A stretch of 64,000 nt of DNA from Acinetobacter sp. NIPH 2100 (lineage in GTDB: Bacteria; Pseudomonadota; Gammaproteobacteria; Pseudomonadales; Moraxellaceae): positions 2,474,262 through 2,538,261 of the forward strand of contig NZ_KB850224.1 of the NCBI RefSeq assembly GCF_000369805.1, in the 5' to 3' direction. Below are positions 54,494 through 62,656 of this stretch, in pieces (the stretch's first letter is position 1; the number at the start of each line of letters is the position of its first letter). The notes beneath the pieces were generated by a model, which did not search any database, was not told the DNA's origin, and saw only the letters and a program-made list of their open reading frames with translations. The position numbers and the translations under genes are program-made.

Positions 54494-55333
54494 ATGTTAG
54501 AAGAAAATTTAGCAAAAAAAGAAATTCTTCAAAATTATCAATCTCCACTCATCCACGACTTCGAGACGTCACCGTTAAAAGAAAAATTTAAGCAAAATGG
54601 ATTCATACAATACAAAACCTCAGAAATCGATATTGAATCAAAAATATCAATTTCAAGAGAATTTAAAGCATTAGAAAGAGATCCTTTTGCACCACCCAAT
54701 ACACAACGCTTTAGACGCTATGGAAATGCTTTAATTCTTCCATGGGAAAAGCATATCGAACCAATTTGGTTACCGACAACGTTGGGAGACGATGGCCAAG
54801 AACTCTCTGGATATGATCAGGGAAATAACAATCCGGAACATGGCTCTATTCGATATTTCAATGCACTGAGCAGAAATGTAAAGCTCTCACATTATTTGAA
54901 TAAATTAATTATTGAAGATTATAAACTTACATTCGGATTGAGCGAATATTATCTGCCCATCTATGTCGGCATACATTTTGTTAAACTCACCTCAAACGAT
55001 CAGAGCCAAGGGATTAGTTCTCCAGACTGTTTCCATCAAGATGGTGAACCTTTTACCTTTGCCCATCTGTTCTATCGCAGTAATAATATTACTGGCGGCG
55101 AAAACTATATTGCTCATCCGAGTGAAAGAAATAAACGCTTAGAAGAGGTCAATGTCGAAAAAATTTATAGTCAATTCACATTAAAAAATATTTTAGATAG
55201 TTTTGCGGTACATGATCATTCTGTCTGTCATTATGTCTCACCCATTAAAAAAATATCGAATGATCAACTCAACTTCTTAGGTGAAAGATGGGTCATCCTG
55301 ATTGATTATTCATTAACGAAGCAAAAAATATGA
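54494..55333 (+). CDS. Fe(II)/2-oxoglutarate dioxygenase of the PF10014 type, probable amino-acid hydroxylase
   Basis: The 279-residue protein has the facial triad H181-x-D183 (CFHQDGEPF) and distal H246 (HDHSVCHYVSPI), followed by R265 (GERWVILIDYS) that may bind 2-oxoglutarate. The pattern H-x-D-x-E-P, then GGEN and CHYVSP, is that of the 2OG-Fe dioxygenase family that includes Bacillus L-isoleucine 4-hydroxylase. Members hydroxylate free amino acids. AGAGGG precedes the ATG. Its stop overlaps the LysO gene by 4 bp, so product and exporter are probably linked. The substrate amino acid is unknown. Confidence 0.82.
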   Translation: MLEENLAKKEILQNYQSPLIHDFETSPLKEKFKQNGFIQYKTSEIDIESKISISREFKALERDPFAPPNTQRFRRYGNALILPWEKHIEPIWLPTTLGDDGQELSGYDQGNNNPEHGSIRYFNALSRNVKLSHYLNKLIIEDYKLTFGLSEYYLPIYVGIHFVKLTSNDQSQGISSPDCFHQDGEPFTFAHLFYRSNNITGGENYIAHPSERNKRLEEVNVEKIYSQFTLKNILDSFAVHDHSVCHYVSPIKKISNDQLNFLGERWVILIDYSLTKQKI

Positions 55334-56226
55334 TCAATAATCTTCTATTTTCCCTATCTCCTATCCTTCTCTCCCTGCTCTTCGGCTGGGGGATTGGGAG
55401 AGTCACCAAACCAACCATTAGAAATAAATTGGTTGGCTATATCACTATTTTAGTATGGCTACTGCTTATTTCGATCGGTTTTCAATTCGGTGTTGTTCTA
55501 TTTGATAAAGAACTCGGCTCTACCATCATTGTTGAGTCTTTTATCTATGCGACGGTGATTAGTGCGATTACCTTTGTTTTTCTTTTTAAGAAAGCACATA
55601 ACATCAGCGAAAATCGAAAATCGCTATCTGAAATTTTAAAACCCGTTCTAGAATGCCTGATTGCGATCTCAATGGTTCTTATCGGGATGGTTCTCTATCT
55701 CATCCTCCCAGATACATTGGGAAGTGAAACGATTAGCAATATATTACTTTATCTTCTCATCTTTTTAGTTGGGGTCGATCTAGCCACGATTAAAATACAA
55801 TCTTTAACCCTTAACCATGTCAAGGTTCCATTACTCACAATCATTGCACTGTTCATTGCAGCTTATTTGACGACTTTTATTTTAGATCGATCATTCTTTG
55901 AACTCATTGTACTCGGTAGTGGTTTTGGCTGGTTTTCTCTCTCAGGTCCATTGATTGGTAAAACCTTAGGTGCGGAACAAGGTACTTTTGCCTTACTTAC
56001 CGATCTTATCAGGGAGTTTTATGCAATCGCGTTGTTATATCTTTTAGGTAGAAACTATCCAAACCCTGTCATCGGGATTTGTGGTGCAACGGCCATGGAT
56101 TCAACACTTCCTTTTATCAAAAATAATTGCTCTCCTTTGGATACACAAGTTGCTATTTTTAGTGGTTTTATTTTAACGGTGCTTGCGCCTTTCTTTATCA
56201 TTTTTTTCAGTACCTTCTTATCCTAA
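55330..56226 (+). CDS. LysO-family inner-membrane amino-acid exporter
   Basis: The 298-residue protein has about eight hydrophobic segments. Its C-terminal text SGFGWFSLSGPLIGKTLGAE and IREFYAIALLYLLGR plus GATAMDSTLPFIKNNC match the LysO (YbjE) family, whose E. coli member exports lysine and thialysine. Conserved acidic residues in membrane segments fit the family. Translation is coupled to the dioxygenase gene through ATGA. Here the exporter may remove a hydroxylated amino acid; that is inference. Confidence 0.88.
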   Translation: MINNLLFSLSPILLSLLFGWGIGRVTKPTIRNKLVGYITILVWLLLISIGFQFGVVLFDKELGSTIIVESFIYATVISAITFVFLFKKAHNISENRKSLSEILKPVLECLIAISMVLIGMVLYLILPDTLGSETISNILLYLLIFLVGVDLATIKIQSLTLNHVKVPLLTIIALFIAAYLTTFILDRSFFELIVLGSGFGWFSLSGPLIGKTLGAEQGTFALLTDLIREFYAIALLYLLGRNYPNPVIGICGATAMDSTLPFIKNNCSPLDTQVAIFSGFILTVLAPFFIIFFSTFLS

Positions 56227-56371
56227 AGCCAGCTATTTATGATCGATATTTAATCATCAGAGATTTTAATTTTTAGAATGCATACAAATGCAATTTTAAT
56301 GTTAGTTTCAAACTAGTCGCCCCCTTCACAATCCATTACAATCACTTCTTTTTTGTTCAGCGCATCTTATT

Positions 56372-57730
56372 TTGAGTAATTCCTCTCCCCAATTAAAACG
56401 TGGGCTTAAAAATCGACATATCCACTTGATCGCCATGGGTGGTGCAGTGGGTACTGGACTATTTCTAGGTTCTGCTCAAGTGATCCAGTCTGCTGGCCCT
56501 TCGATTATTTTGGGCTATGCCATCGTTGGTCTGATCGCATTTCTGATCATGCGACAAATGGGTGAAATGATTGTAGAAGAACCTGTTGCAGGCTCTTTTA
56601 GTTATTTTTCACAAAAATATTGGGGAAGATTTGCTGGCTTTTTATCGGGCTGGAATTATTGGGTGGTTTATATTTTGGTGGCAATGACTGAGCTGACAGC
56701 CATTGCCAAATATATCCATTATTGGTGGCCACATATACCTGCATGGATCTCGACTTTATTTTTCTTCATTGTTGTGACCTGCTTAAATCTAGGCAATGTG
56801 AAGTTTTATGGTGAATCAGAATTCTGGTTGGCCATCATTAAAGTCGTTGCTGTCATTTCAATGATTTTATTTGGTTTGTTTCTTTTGCTCACAGCAGGTA
56901 CAGAATCAACGGCTAGCTTCGCAAACCTTTGGCAACACGGCGGATTTTTTCCGCATGGTTTCTCTGGTCTGTTTTATATGCTGGCCTTTTTAATGTTTGC
57001 TTTTGGTGGAATTGAATTAATCGGTATGACTGCTGCTGAAGCTGAAAATCCGGAGAAAAGCATTCCGCAAGCTATCAATCAGGTGATCTTTCGGATTCTG
57101 ATTTTCTACGTGGCTTCGCTTGCCATCATCATGTCACTGATTCCATGGAATCAACTGGATTTGGGCGGTCTGGATAAAAGCCCATTTGTGATGATTTTTA
57201 GTCAACTCGGGATTGATTGGGCAGCACATTTACTCAATTTTATTATTTTGACGGCGGCACTGTCTGTGTATAACAGCGGTATGTATGCCAATAGCCGTAT
57301 GCTCTATGGGTTGGCAGTACAAGGCAATGCCCCAAAAGTTTTTGCAAAAGTTAGTCAGCAAGGCGTACCCATGCCTGCGGTGATCTTTTCTTCGATTTTA
57401 ATTTTTGGCTGTGTGTTACTGAATTATTTTGTGCCAGAACAAGCCTTAAGTCATTTGATGTATATGGCAGTTGCAGCTTTGGTTTTAAACTGGGCGATTA
57501 TTAGCTTTACCCATTTAAAATTTAAACGTGCCGTTCAACAACAAGGTAAAACAGTCAAATTCCCTGCCTTATTTTCACCATTTAGTAATTATCTGGTTTT
57601 GGCGTTTATCGTGATGATTTTATACATCATGTGGACGCAAGGCTTTAGGGAATCCGTGATTTTAATTCCGGTCTGGATCATGTTTATGTTCGGATTATTT
57701 AAATTTTTGAAATGGAATAAATCTCTCTAA
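56372..57730 (+). CDS. APC-superfamily amino-acid permease, AroP/ProY-like
   Basis: The 452-residue carrier has twelve hydrophobic segments. It shows IAMGGAVGTGLFLGSAQVI in TM1, RQMGEMIVEEPVAGSFSYFS after TM2 and FAFGGIELIGMTAAEAENPEKSI near residue 215, all typical of AAT-family proton symporters. The likely start is TTG 56372; no in-frame ATG preserves TM1, and no good ribosome site is visible. It is 145 bp after the LysO gene and may or may not share its transcript. Confidence 0.87.
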   Translation: MSNSSPQLKRGLKNRHIHLIAMGGAVGTGLFLGSAQVIQSAGPSIILGYAIVGLIAFLIMRQMGEMIVEEPVAGSFSYFSQKYWGRFAGFLSGWNYWVVYILVAMTELTAIAKYIHYWWPHIPAWISTLFFFIVVTCLNLGNVKFYGESEFWLAIIKVVAVISMILFGLFLLLTAGTESTASFANLWQHGGFFPHGFSGLFYMLAFLMFAFGGIELIGMTAAEAENPEKSIPQAINQVIFRILIFYVASLAIIMSLIPWNQLDLGGLDKSPFVMIFSQLGIDWAAHLLNFIILTAALSVYNSGMYANSRMLYGLAVQGNAPKVFAKVSQQGVPMPAVIFSSILIFGCVLLNYFVPEQALSHLMYMAVAALVLNWAIISFTHLKFKRAVQQQGKTVKFPALFSPFSNYLVLAFIVMILYIMWTQGFRESVILIPVWIMFMFGLFKFLKWNKSL

Positions 57731-57745
57731 TATCTGCCTACAACA

Positions 57746-57784
57746 CGCATCTACAGCAATCTGTAAAAATAAACTGTAGATGCG
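57746..57784 (+). terminator. Hairpin between the amino-acid permease and xseA
   Basis: CGCATCTACAG pairs perfectly with CTGTAGATGCG across a 17-nt loop, 15 bp after the permease stop. The T-run is weak. Confidence 0.6.
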
Positions 57785-57884
57785 TTATCGCTCAACAAAA
57801 ATAAATAAAAATAATATAGGCCTTATTTGTTATCAGGTTAATCCATTTGCTACTATAGCCCTATCCTATTCATCGTCTGATCCA

Positions 57885-59144
57885 ATGTCTGAACCGCAAC
57901 TCTCTCTCAGCGATTATCTAGCAACGGTACAGGAAATTATTCGCCTGAGCTTTGACGAACCTGTTTGGGTGAAAGCCGAGATTCGGAATCTGAGTATCAA
58001 AGGTGGGCATTACTACCTTGAACTGGCTGAAAAAGAACAAGACACAGACAAAGTTATTGCGAGCTGTAAAGCCACGATCTGGAAATTCTCTGCCGCAAAA
58101 ATCGTGTTCAAATTTGAACGTGAAAGTGGAATTGAACTGTCCAAAGACTTAAATGTACTGATTAAAATTAAGGCCCGCTTCGATCCTCAATATGGCTTCT
58201 CTGTCAATATTGAAGATATCGATTCTAGTTTTACCCTCGGTGATATTGCTAAACGCTATCAGCAGATCCTTGCACGACTCAGCAGTGAGGGTTTGCTTCC
58301 ACTGAACAAAGCCCTGCCCACACCTTTTGATATTGAGCATGTGTTGGTGATTGCGCCTGAAAATGCGGCTGGATTAGGTGACTTTAAGAAAGATGCCGAT
58401 GCATTACATCAAGCAGGTGTCTGTCATTTTGTCTACCACAACGCGACTTTCCAGGGAAATACCGCTGCGCACAGCATTATGGAATCGCTAGGCACTGGGC
58501 TACGTCAATGGGCAGCAGACTATACTATTCCGCCCGACCTGATCGTGATCATTCGAGGTGGCGGTGCTGTTAACGATTTGGCGTATTTAAATGACTATGA
58601 TCTTGCTGCCCTGCTGTGTAAGCGTAAAGTACCGATTTGGGTAGGAATTGGACATGAAAAAGATCGGACTATTTTAGATGAAATTGCCCATCGTTCCTTC
58701 GATACGCCAAGTAAGGTGATTGCAGGTATTCGCAATCTGATTTCGGAACGTTCTGTAGAAGTGATGGAACATTTTCAAACCATTAAATTGCTTTCTCAAC
58801 ATCAGATTACGGCTTATCAAAGTCAGAATGATCAATTCATCAGTCGAATCAAGTCGCAGTCTGAAAATCAAATCAGTACCAGCTATTTGCAACTTCAAGT
58901 TGCCAGATCAACGCTGCAATATTTTGCCAAGCAACAACTAAAAACAGCTTCGACTCAAATCGAAGCATTAATGCGGGAAACCTTGTTGCAAAACCCGAGA
59001 AATGTACTCGCTAAAGGTTATGGCATTGTCCGCAGTGAAAATAAAGCGATTCGCTCGATCCATCAAGCAAGTTCATCCCTATCGATTGAAATGCAAGATG
59101 GTTATATCCATGCCAAGCTCACCGAGGTGATTGATCATGACTAA
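57885..59144 (+). CDS. xseA: Exodeoxyribonuclease VII large subunit
   Basis: From ATG 57885 the protein has 419 residues. It has the N-terminal OB-fold (VWVKAEIRNLSIKGGHYYLEL) and the catalytic core with VIRGGGAVNDLAYLNDYDLA and GIGHEKDRTILDEIAHRSFDTPSK. It then shows a long coiled-coil and a C-terminal NVLAKGYGIVRSE tail, the complete XseA order. The upstream extension of the frame to 57780 is rejected for lack of conservation-like text. It overlaps xseB by 8 bp. Confidence 0.92.
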   Translation: MSEPQLSLSDYLATVQEIIRLSFDEPVWVKAEIRNLSIKGGHYYLELAEKEQDTDKVIASCKATIWKFSAAKIVFKFERESGIELSKDLNVLIKIKARFDPQYGFSVNIEDIDSSFTLGDIAKRYQQILARLSSEGLLPLNKALPTPFDIEHVLVIAPENAAGLGDFKKDADALHQAGVCHFVYHNATFQGNTAAHSIMESLGTGLRQWAADYTIPPDLIVIIRGGGAVNDLAYLNDYDLAALLCKRKVPIWVGIGHEKDRTILDEIAHRSFDTPSKVIAGIRNLISERSVEVMEHFQTIKLLSQHQITAYQSQNDQFISRIKSQSENQISTSYLQLQVARSTLQYFAKQQLKTASTQIEALMRETLLQNPRNVLAKGYGIVRSENKAIRSIHQASSSLSIEMQDGYIHAKLTEVIDHD

Positions 59145-59337
59145 GAAAGAATTAAGTTTTAAAGATGGTTATGCATTATTAAAAAAGAATGCTGAACTGC
59201 TCGAAGCACAAGAACAACCTGATATTGATAATTTGATGAAAATCGTCGAAGAGTCAATGGCCGCTTACAAAGCCTGTAAATCCAGAGTCGATGCAGTGCA
59301 ACAAGCCTTAAATGAAACTTTTAAAGACAGTGAATAA
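59137..59337 (+). CDS. xseB: Exodeoxyribonuclease VII small subunit
   Basis: The 66-residue helical protein starts at ATG 59137, with GAGGTGATTGATC upstream, inside the end of xseA. It has the XseB pattern FKDGYALLKKNAELLEAQEQPDIDNLMKIVEESMAAYKAC (quoted in part), a long amphipathic helical hairpin that assembles on XseA. Coupling to xseA supports the call. Confidence 0.88.
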   Translation: MTKKELSFKDGYALLKKNAELLEAQEQPDIDNLMKIVEESMAAYKACKSRVDAVQQALNETFKDSE

Positions 59338-59420
59338 CAGCGGATCTAAAAGCCACTCGCTTTGAACAGCACGCAGCTTTGACTCGCTCAATATTTGCTT
59401 ATGCAACATAAATACAAGGC

Positions 59421-60110
59421 TTAGAGTAATAACCACAAATGAATGGCAAATGGCCCAACCAGCACCATCAAGATACCTGCAATCACCATGGTTAAGCTGG
59501 CAATCACGCCTTCTTCATTATTCCGTTGTTGGGCTCTTGCGGTACCAAAGCCGTGAGCGGCATTACCAAATGCAGCACCATTTGCCACAGCGGAACGGAT
59601 TTTGGTGAATGCTAAAATTGCATCTCCACAAATCATCCCAACCAAACCCGTAATCACGGTAAATAGCGACACCAATGCTGCTGAACCATGAATATCTTCG
59701 GCTAGAATCATCGCAAAAGGTGTTGAAATAGAACGAGCCATCAAACTGTTGGTGACTTCTGGACTAAAATGAAAAAGCTGTGCCATCTCATAAGCCGACA
59801 TCACCCCGACACTCATACCCACAACAATCGCGATGGATAGAACACCGAGATTTTTACGGATGGTAGCGCGATAACGATAAATAGGCACAGCAAAGGCAAC
59901 CGTTGCAGGTCCAAGTAAGTTGACGATCCATTTCGTATCTTGGGCGTAGGTCTGATAGGAAATGCCAAAAATCGTCATTAATATAATCGTGAGCACTGGC
60001 ACGCTAATCGCGGGTGAAAGCCATAATTTAGGATGTTTCTGATAGAGACGTTTTGCAACCACATAGGCGACCAAAGTCCAGATCAGACACAGGATTGACC
60101 AGATATTCAT
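59421..60110 (-). CDS. LrgB/CidB-family membrane protein
   Basis: The 229-residue inner-membrane protein has about seven hydrophobic segments. It has the LrgB hallmarks LLGPATVAFAVPIYRYR and VTNSLMARSISTPFAMILAED and ends with AAFGNAAHGFGTARA. It follows the LrgA/CidA-like gene by 11 bp in the same operon. In Staphylococcus such pairs modulate murein hydrolase export; in other bacteria they affect glycolate, pyruvate or weak-acid handling. The exact role here is open. Confidence 0.9.
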   Translation of the reverse strand: MNIWSILCLIWTLVAYVVAKRLYQKHPKLWLSPAISVPVLTIILMTIFGISYQTYAQDTKWIVNLLGPATVAFAVPIYRYRATIRKNLGVLSIAIVVGMSVGVMSAYEMAQLFHFSPEVTNSLMARSISTPFAMILAEDIHGSAALVSLFTVITGLVGMICGDAILAFTKIRSAVANGAAFGNAAHGFGTARAQQRNNEEGVIASLTMVIAGILMVLVGPFAIHLWLLL

Positions 60111-60121
60111 GTGAAATGCCT

Positions 60122-60553
60122 TTAGATATGCTTATGCTGGAAAGGTTTACGTGTTTGCAAATAGCTTTTGAGACGGTTGTAATAATGAATGGTCAGACAG
60201 GTGCTCAACATCACCAAGATCGTCCCCAGCACAATACTCAGTACAATTTGCCAGCCTTCAGTCATAAACAGCGTTTTGTACTGAACCACGGCGACAACCA
60301 CAGGCACAAAAAACAGCAATAATTCGCCGAGAACGACCGTAGCGCCGATTGCCACCTGATCCATTTTAATCACCTTGAGAAATAGACAGATCAGCAATAA
60401 CAACATGCCTAAAATCCCTGCGGAGATTGGGACACCTAAATATTGATGCAAGACATAACCGACACCCCAAAAAGCCGCCAGAATTAAAATCTGTTTGACC
60501 AATATGAAAAAGCTGTTTGTGGAAGAAGTTTCAGAAACGGAATCAGTGCTCAT
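60122..60553 (-). CDS. CidA/LrgA-family holin-like membrane protein
   Basis: The 143-residue protein has four hydrophobic segments and the family text VLHQYLGVPISAGILGMLLLLICLF and LGELLLFFVPVVVAVVQY, quoted in shortened form. It is the first gene of the lrg/cid pair. The divergent LysR gene at 60665 resembles the CidR arrangement. Its start at ATG 60553 lies 111 bp from the LysR start. Confidence 0.9.
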   Translation of the reverse strand: MSTDSVSETSSTNSFFILVKQILILAAFWGVGYVLHQYLGVPISAGILGMLLLLICLFLKVIKMDQVAIGATVVLGELLLFFVPVVVAVVQYKTLFMTEGWQIVLSIVLGTILVMLSTCLTIHYYNRLKSYLQTRKPFQHKHI

Positions 60554-60582
60554 GACAACGAAATAAAATGGTGAACTACATT

Positions 60583-60625
60583 ATTATGCTAACCCAGTGC
60601 TATTGGCATAATATGAATTATTCAT
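60583..60625. promoter_or_regulatory. Two dyads in the lrg/LysR divergent region
   Basis: ATTATGC (60583-60589) mirrors GCATAAT (60606-60612), and ATGAATTATTCAT (60613-60625) is a separate dyad. Both are candidates for LysR binding, the second fitting the T-N11-A form closely. Confidence 0.45.
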
Positions 60626-60664
60626 GTTAAAATTATTCAAAAATGGAATAATATTTTACCCATT

Positions 60665-61582
60665 ATGCTTTCATTCAAATCGCTACAATGCTTTGTCACT
60701 TTGGTCAAAACCCAAAGCTTTACCCGTACTGCGGAACAGCTCTATCTGACGCAACCGACCATTAGTAAAATCTTGCAGCAGCTTGAACAACAACTTCAAG
60801 TACAGTTGTTGGTAAAGCCAGAACATGGCCGCAAGAGACAGGTTGAACTCACGGAAATTGGCCAGCGTATCTATCAGCATGCGCTTGAGCTTTTGCAGGC
60901 AGAACAAAATATTTTTCTGGAGATCGAAAACTATCAGCAATTAAAAACAGGCACTTTAAAATTAGGCGTTCCACCTTTAGGTTCTCAACTGCTCACCACT
61001 GCCCTGTTTGATTACCATCAACAATGGCCTGAGATCGAACTTTCTTTTCTAGAAGTCGGTTCCAAAGGAATTGAACAGGCTTTACTAAATAATGAACTGG
61101 ATGTGGGGGTGTTGTTACATCCTTTCGATCAGCAAATCTTTAATAGCATCGAATTGTGTGATTATCCGTTGATGGTGCTATTACGCCGAGATGCGACTTG
61201 GGCAACCCGCAAAAAAATATATCTAGAAGAATTACAAAACCAATCCTTTTTAATGTTTCCCGAAAATTTCTCGCTCAATCGCATTATTCTGGATGCGTGT
61301 CAGCAGCATGGTTTCTATCCAAGCATTGCCTGCCGTACCAGTCAATGGAATTTGCTGGCAGATATGGTGCTACAACGGATGGGGATTGCCCTATTACCAC
61401 AGTATTATACCGACATGCTCGATCCTGAATTATTTGCAGCCATTCCCCTCGAAAAGCCAAACATTCAGTGGCATCTCGCTATGGCATGGAAAAAGAATCT
61501 GCCTGTCTCTCCCGCGGTACAGGCTTGGCTTAATGTGATTCGTGAACATTTTCAATTGATTAAGTCAAAAATTGATGAATGA
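60665..61582 (+). CDS. LysR-family regulator, CidR-like
   Basis: The 305-residue regulator has an N-terminal winged helix (FKSLQCFVTLVKTQSFTRTAEQL then YLTQPTISKILQQLEQQLQVQLLVK) and an effector domain from about residue 90. It is divergent from the CidA/LrgA-LrgB pair and is probably their activator. CidR-type regulators respond to acidic metabolites such as acetate or pyruvate, a family-based guess. Confidence 0.9.
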   Translation: MLSFKSLQCFVTLVKTQSFTRTAEQLYLTQPTISKILQQLEQQLQVQLLVKPEHGRKRQVELTEIGQRIYQHALELLQAEQNIFLEIENYQQLKTGTLKLGVPPLGSQLLTTALFDYHQQWPEIELSFLEVGSKGIEQALLNNELDVGVLLHPFDQQIFNSIELCDYPLMVLLRRDATWATRKKIYLEELQNQSFLMFPENFSLNRIILDACQQHGFYPSIACRTSQWNLLADMVLQRMGIALLPQYYTDMLDPELFAAIPLEKPNIQWHLAMAWKKNLPVSPAVQAWLNVIREHFQLIKSKIDE

Positions 61583-61697
61583 AATATTCAACTAAAATTC
61601 GCAGAAAAACTGATAAAGCTTTGCCACAAAAAAGCTACCCAATCCTAGATGAGCTCGCCTAAACTGGATGAATCAATTGATAAAATGGCAAGTCATA

Positions 61698-62549
61698 ATG
61701 AATGATTCAAACTACATTCCACCCAAAGTCTGGCAATGGACTGGAGAAAAAACAGATTTAAATCAGCCAACCTCAGGGAGTCGCTATGAGCAGAAATTAC
61801 CTGTTGGACAACATCCACTCCAGTTATATTCACTTGCCACACCTAATGGACAAAAAGTGACGATTCTGCTTGAGGAGTTGCTCACATTAGGACATACCGA
61901 TGCTGAGTATGATGCTTGGTTAATTAAAATCGGTGAAGGCCAACAATTTGGTAGTGGCTTTGTTGAAATTAACCCAAACTCAAAAATTCCCGCCTTGGTG
62001 GATCACAGTCAAAATCCACCACTCAGAGTGTTTGAGTCAGGTTCAATCTTGCTTTACTTAGCTGAAAAATTTAAAGCCTTTATTCCCACTGAGCTTGCGG
62101 CACGTACCGAATGTTTGAACTGGTTATTTTGGCAAATGGGCAGCGCACCTTATATTGGGGGTGGTTTAGGGCATTTTTATGCCTATGCACCAGTAAAAAT
62201 TGAATATGCGATTAACCGCTTTGCCCTTGAAACCAAACGCTTATTGGATGTATTAGACCAGCATTTAGCAAAGCACGAATACTTGGCGGGTCATGAATAT
62301 AGCATTGCTGATATTGCTGCTTTCCCATGGTATGGCAGCGTTGTAAAAGGCTGGGTTTATAATGCGGATGAATTCTTAAGTGTAGATCAGTATAAACATG
62401 TTCAACGTTGGGCCGATGCCATTCAGGCGCGTCCTGCGGTACAGCGTGGGCGTATGGTGAATCGTACTTTTGGCGACTTAGCTAGCCAACTGCATGAACG
62501 ACATGATGCCAGTGACTTTGAAACCAACACGCAGGATAAGTTGCAATAA
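61698..62549 (+). CDS. yghU: YghU-type glutathione transferase (disulfide-bond oxidoreductase)
   Basis: From ATG 61698 the protein has 283 residues and begins MNDSNYIPPKVWQW, the YghU-like start; the frame extends ten residues further upstream. It has a thioredoxin-like N-domain with YSLATPNGQKVTILLEELL and a helical C-domain with KIEYAINRFALETKRLLDVLD, and it ends LHERHDASDFETNTQDK. The nu-class YghU binds two glutathiones and acts on disulfides and peroxides. A terminator follows. Confidence 0.92.
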   Translation: MNDSNYIPPKVWQWTGEKTDLNQPTSGSRYEQKLPVGQHPLQLYSLATPNGQKVTILLEELLTLGHTDAEYDAWLIKIGEGQQFGSGFVEINPNSKIPALVDHSQNPPLRVFESGSILLYLAEKFKAFIPTELAARTECLNWLFWQMGSAPYIGGGLGHFYAYAPVKIEYAINRFALETKRLLDVLDQHLAKHEYLAGHEYSIADIAAFPWYGSVVKGWVYNADEFLSVDQYKHVQRWADAIQARPAVQRGRMVNRTFGDLASQLHERHDASDFETNTQDKLQ

Positions 62550-62578
62550 CTATTCTTTGTCTGATGAATAGCGTAAAT

Positions 62579-62611
62579 AAAAAATCCCTTGTAAAAACAA
62601 GGGATTTTTTA
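62579..62611. terminator. Bidirectional terminator between yghU and the surface-protein gene
   Basis: AAAAATCCCTTGT pairs with ACAAGGGATTTTT around AAAA, with T-runs on both strands. It is 30 bp past the yghU stop and 46 bp past the leftward gene's stop. Confidence 0.85.
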
Positions 62612-62656
62612 AATTCTATGGAAGCGGCGGCAATCAAATTCAATATCACGTTGGGC

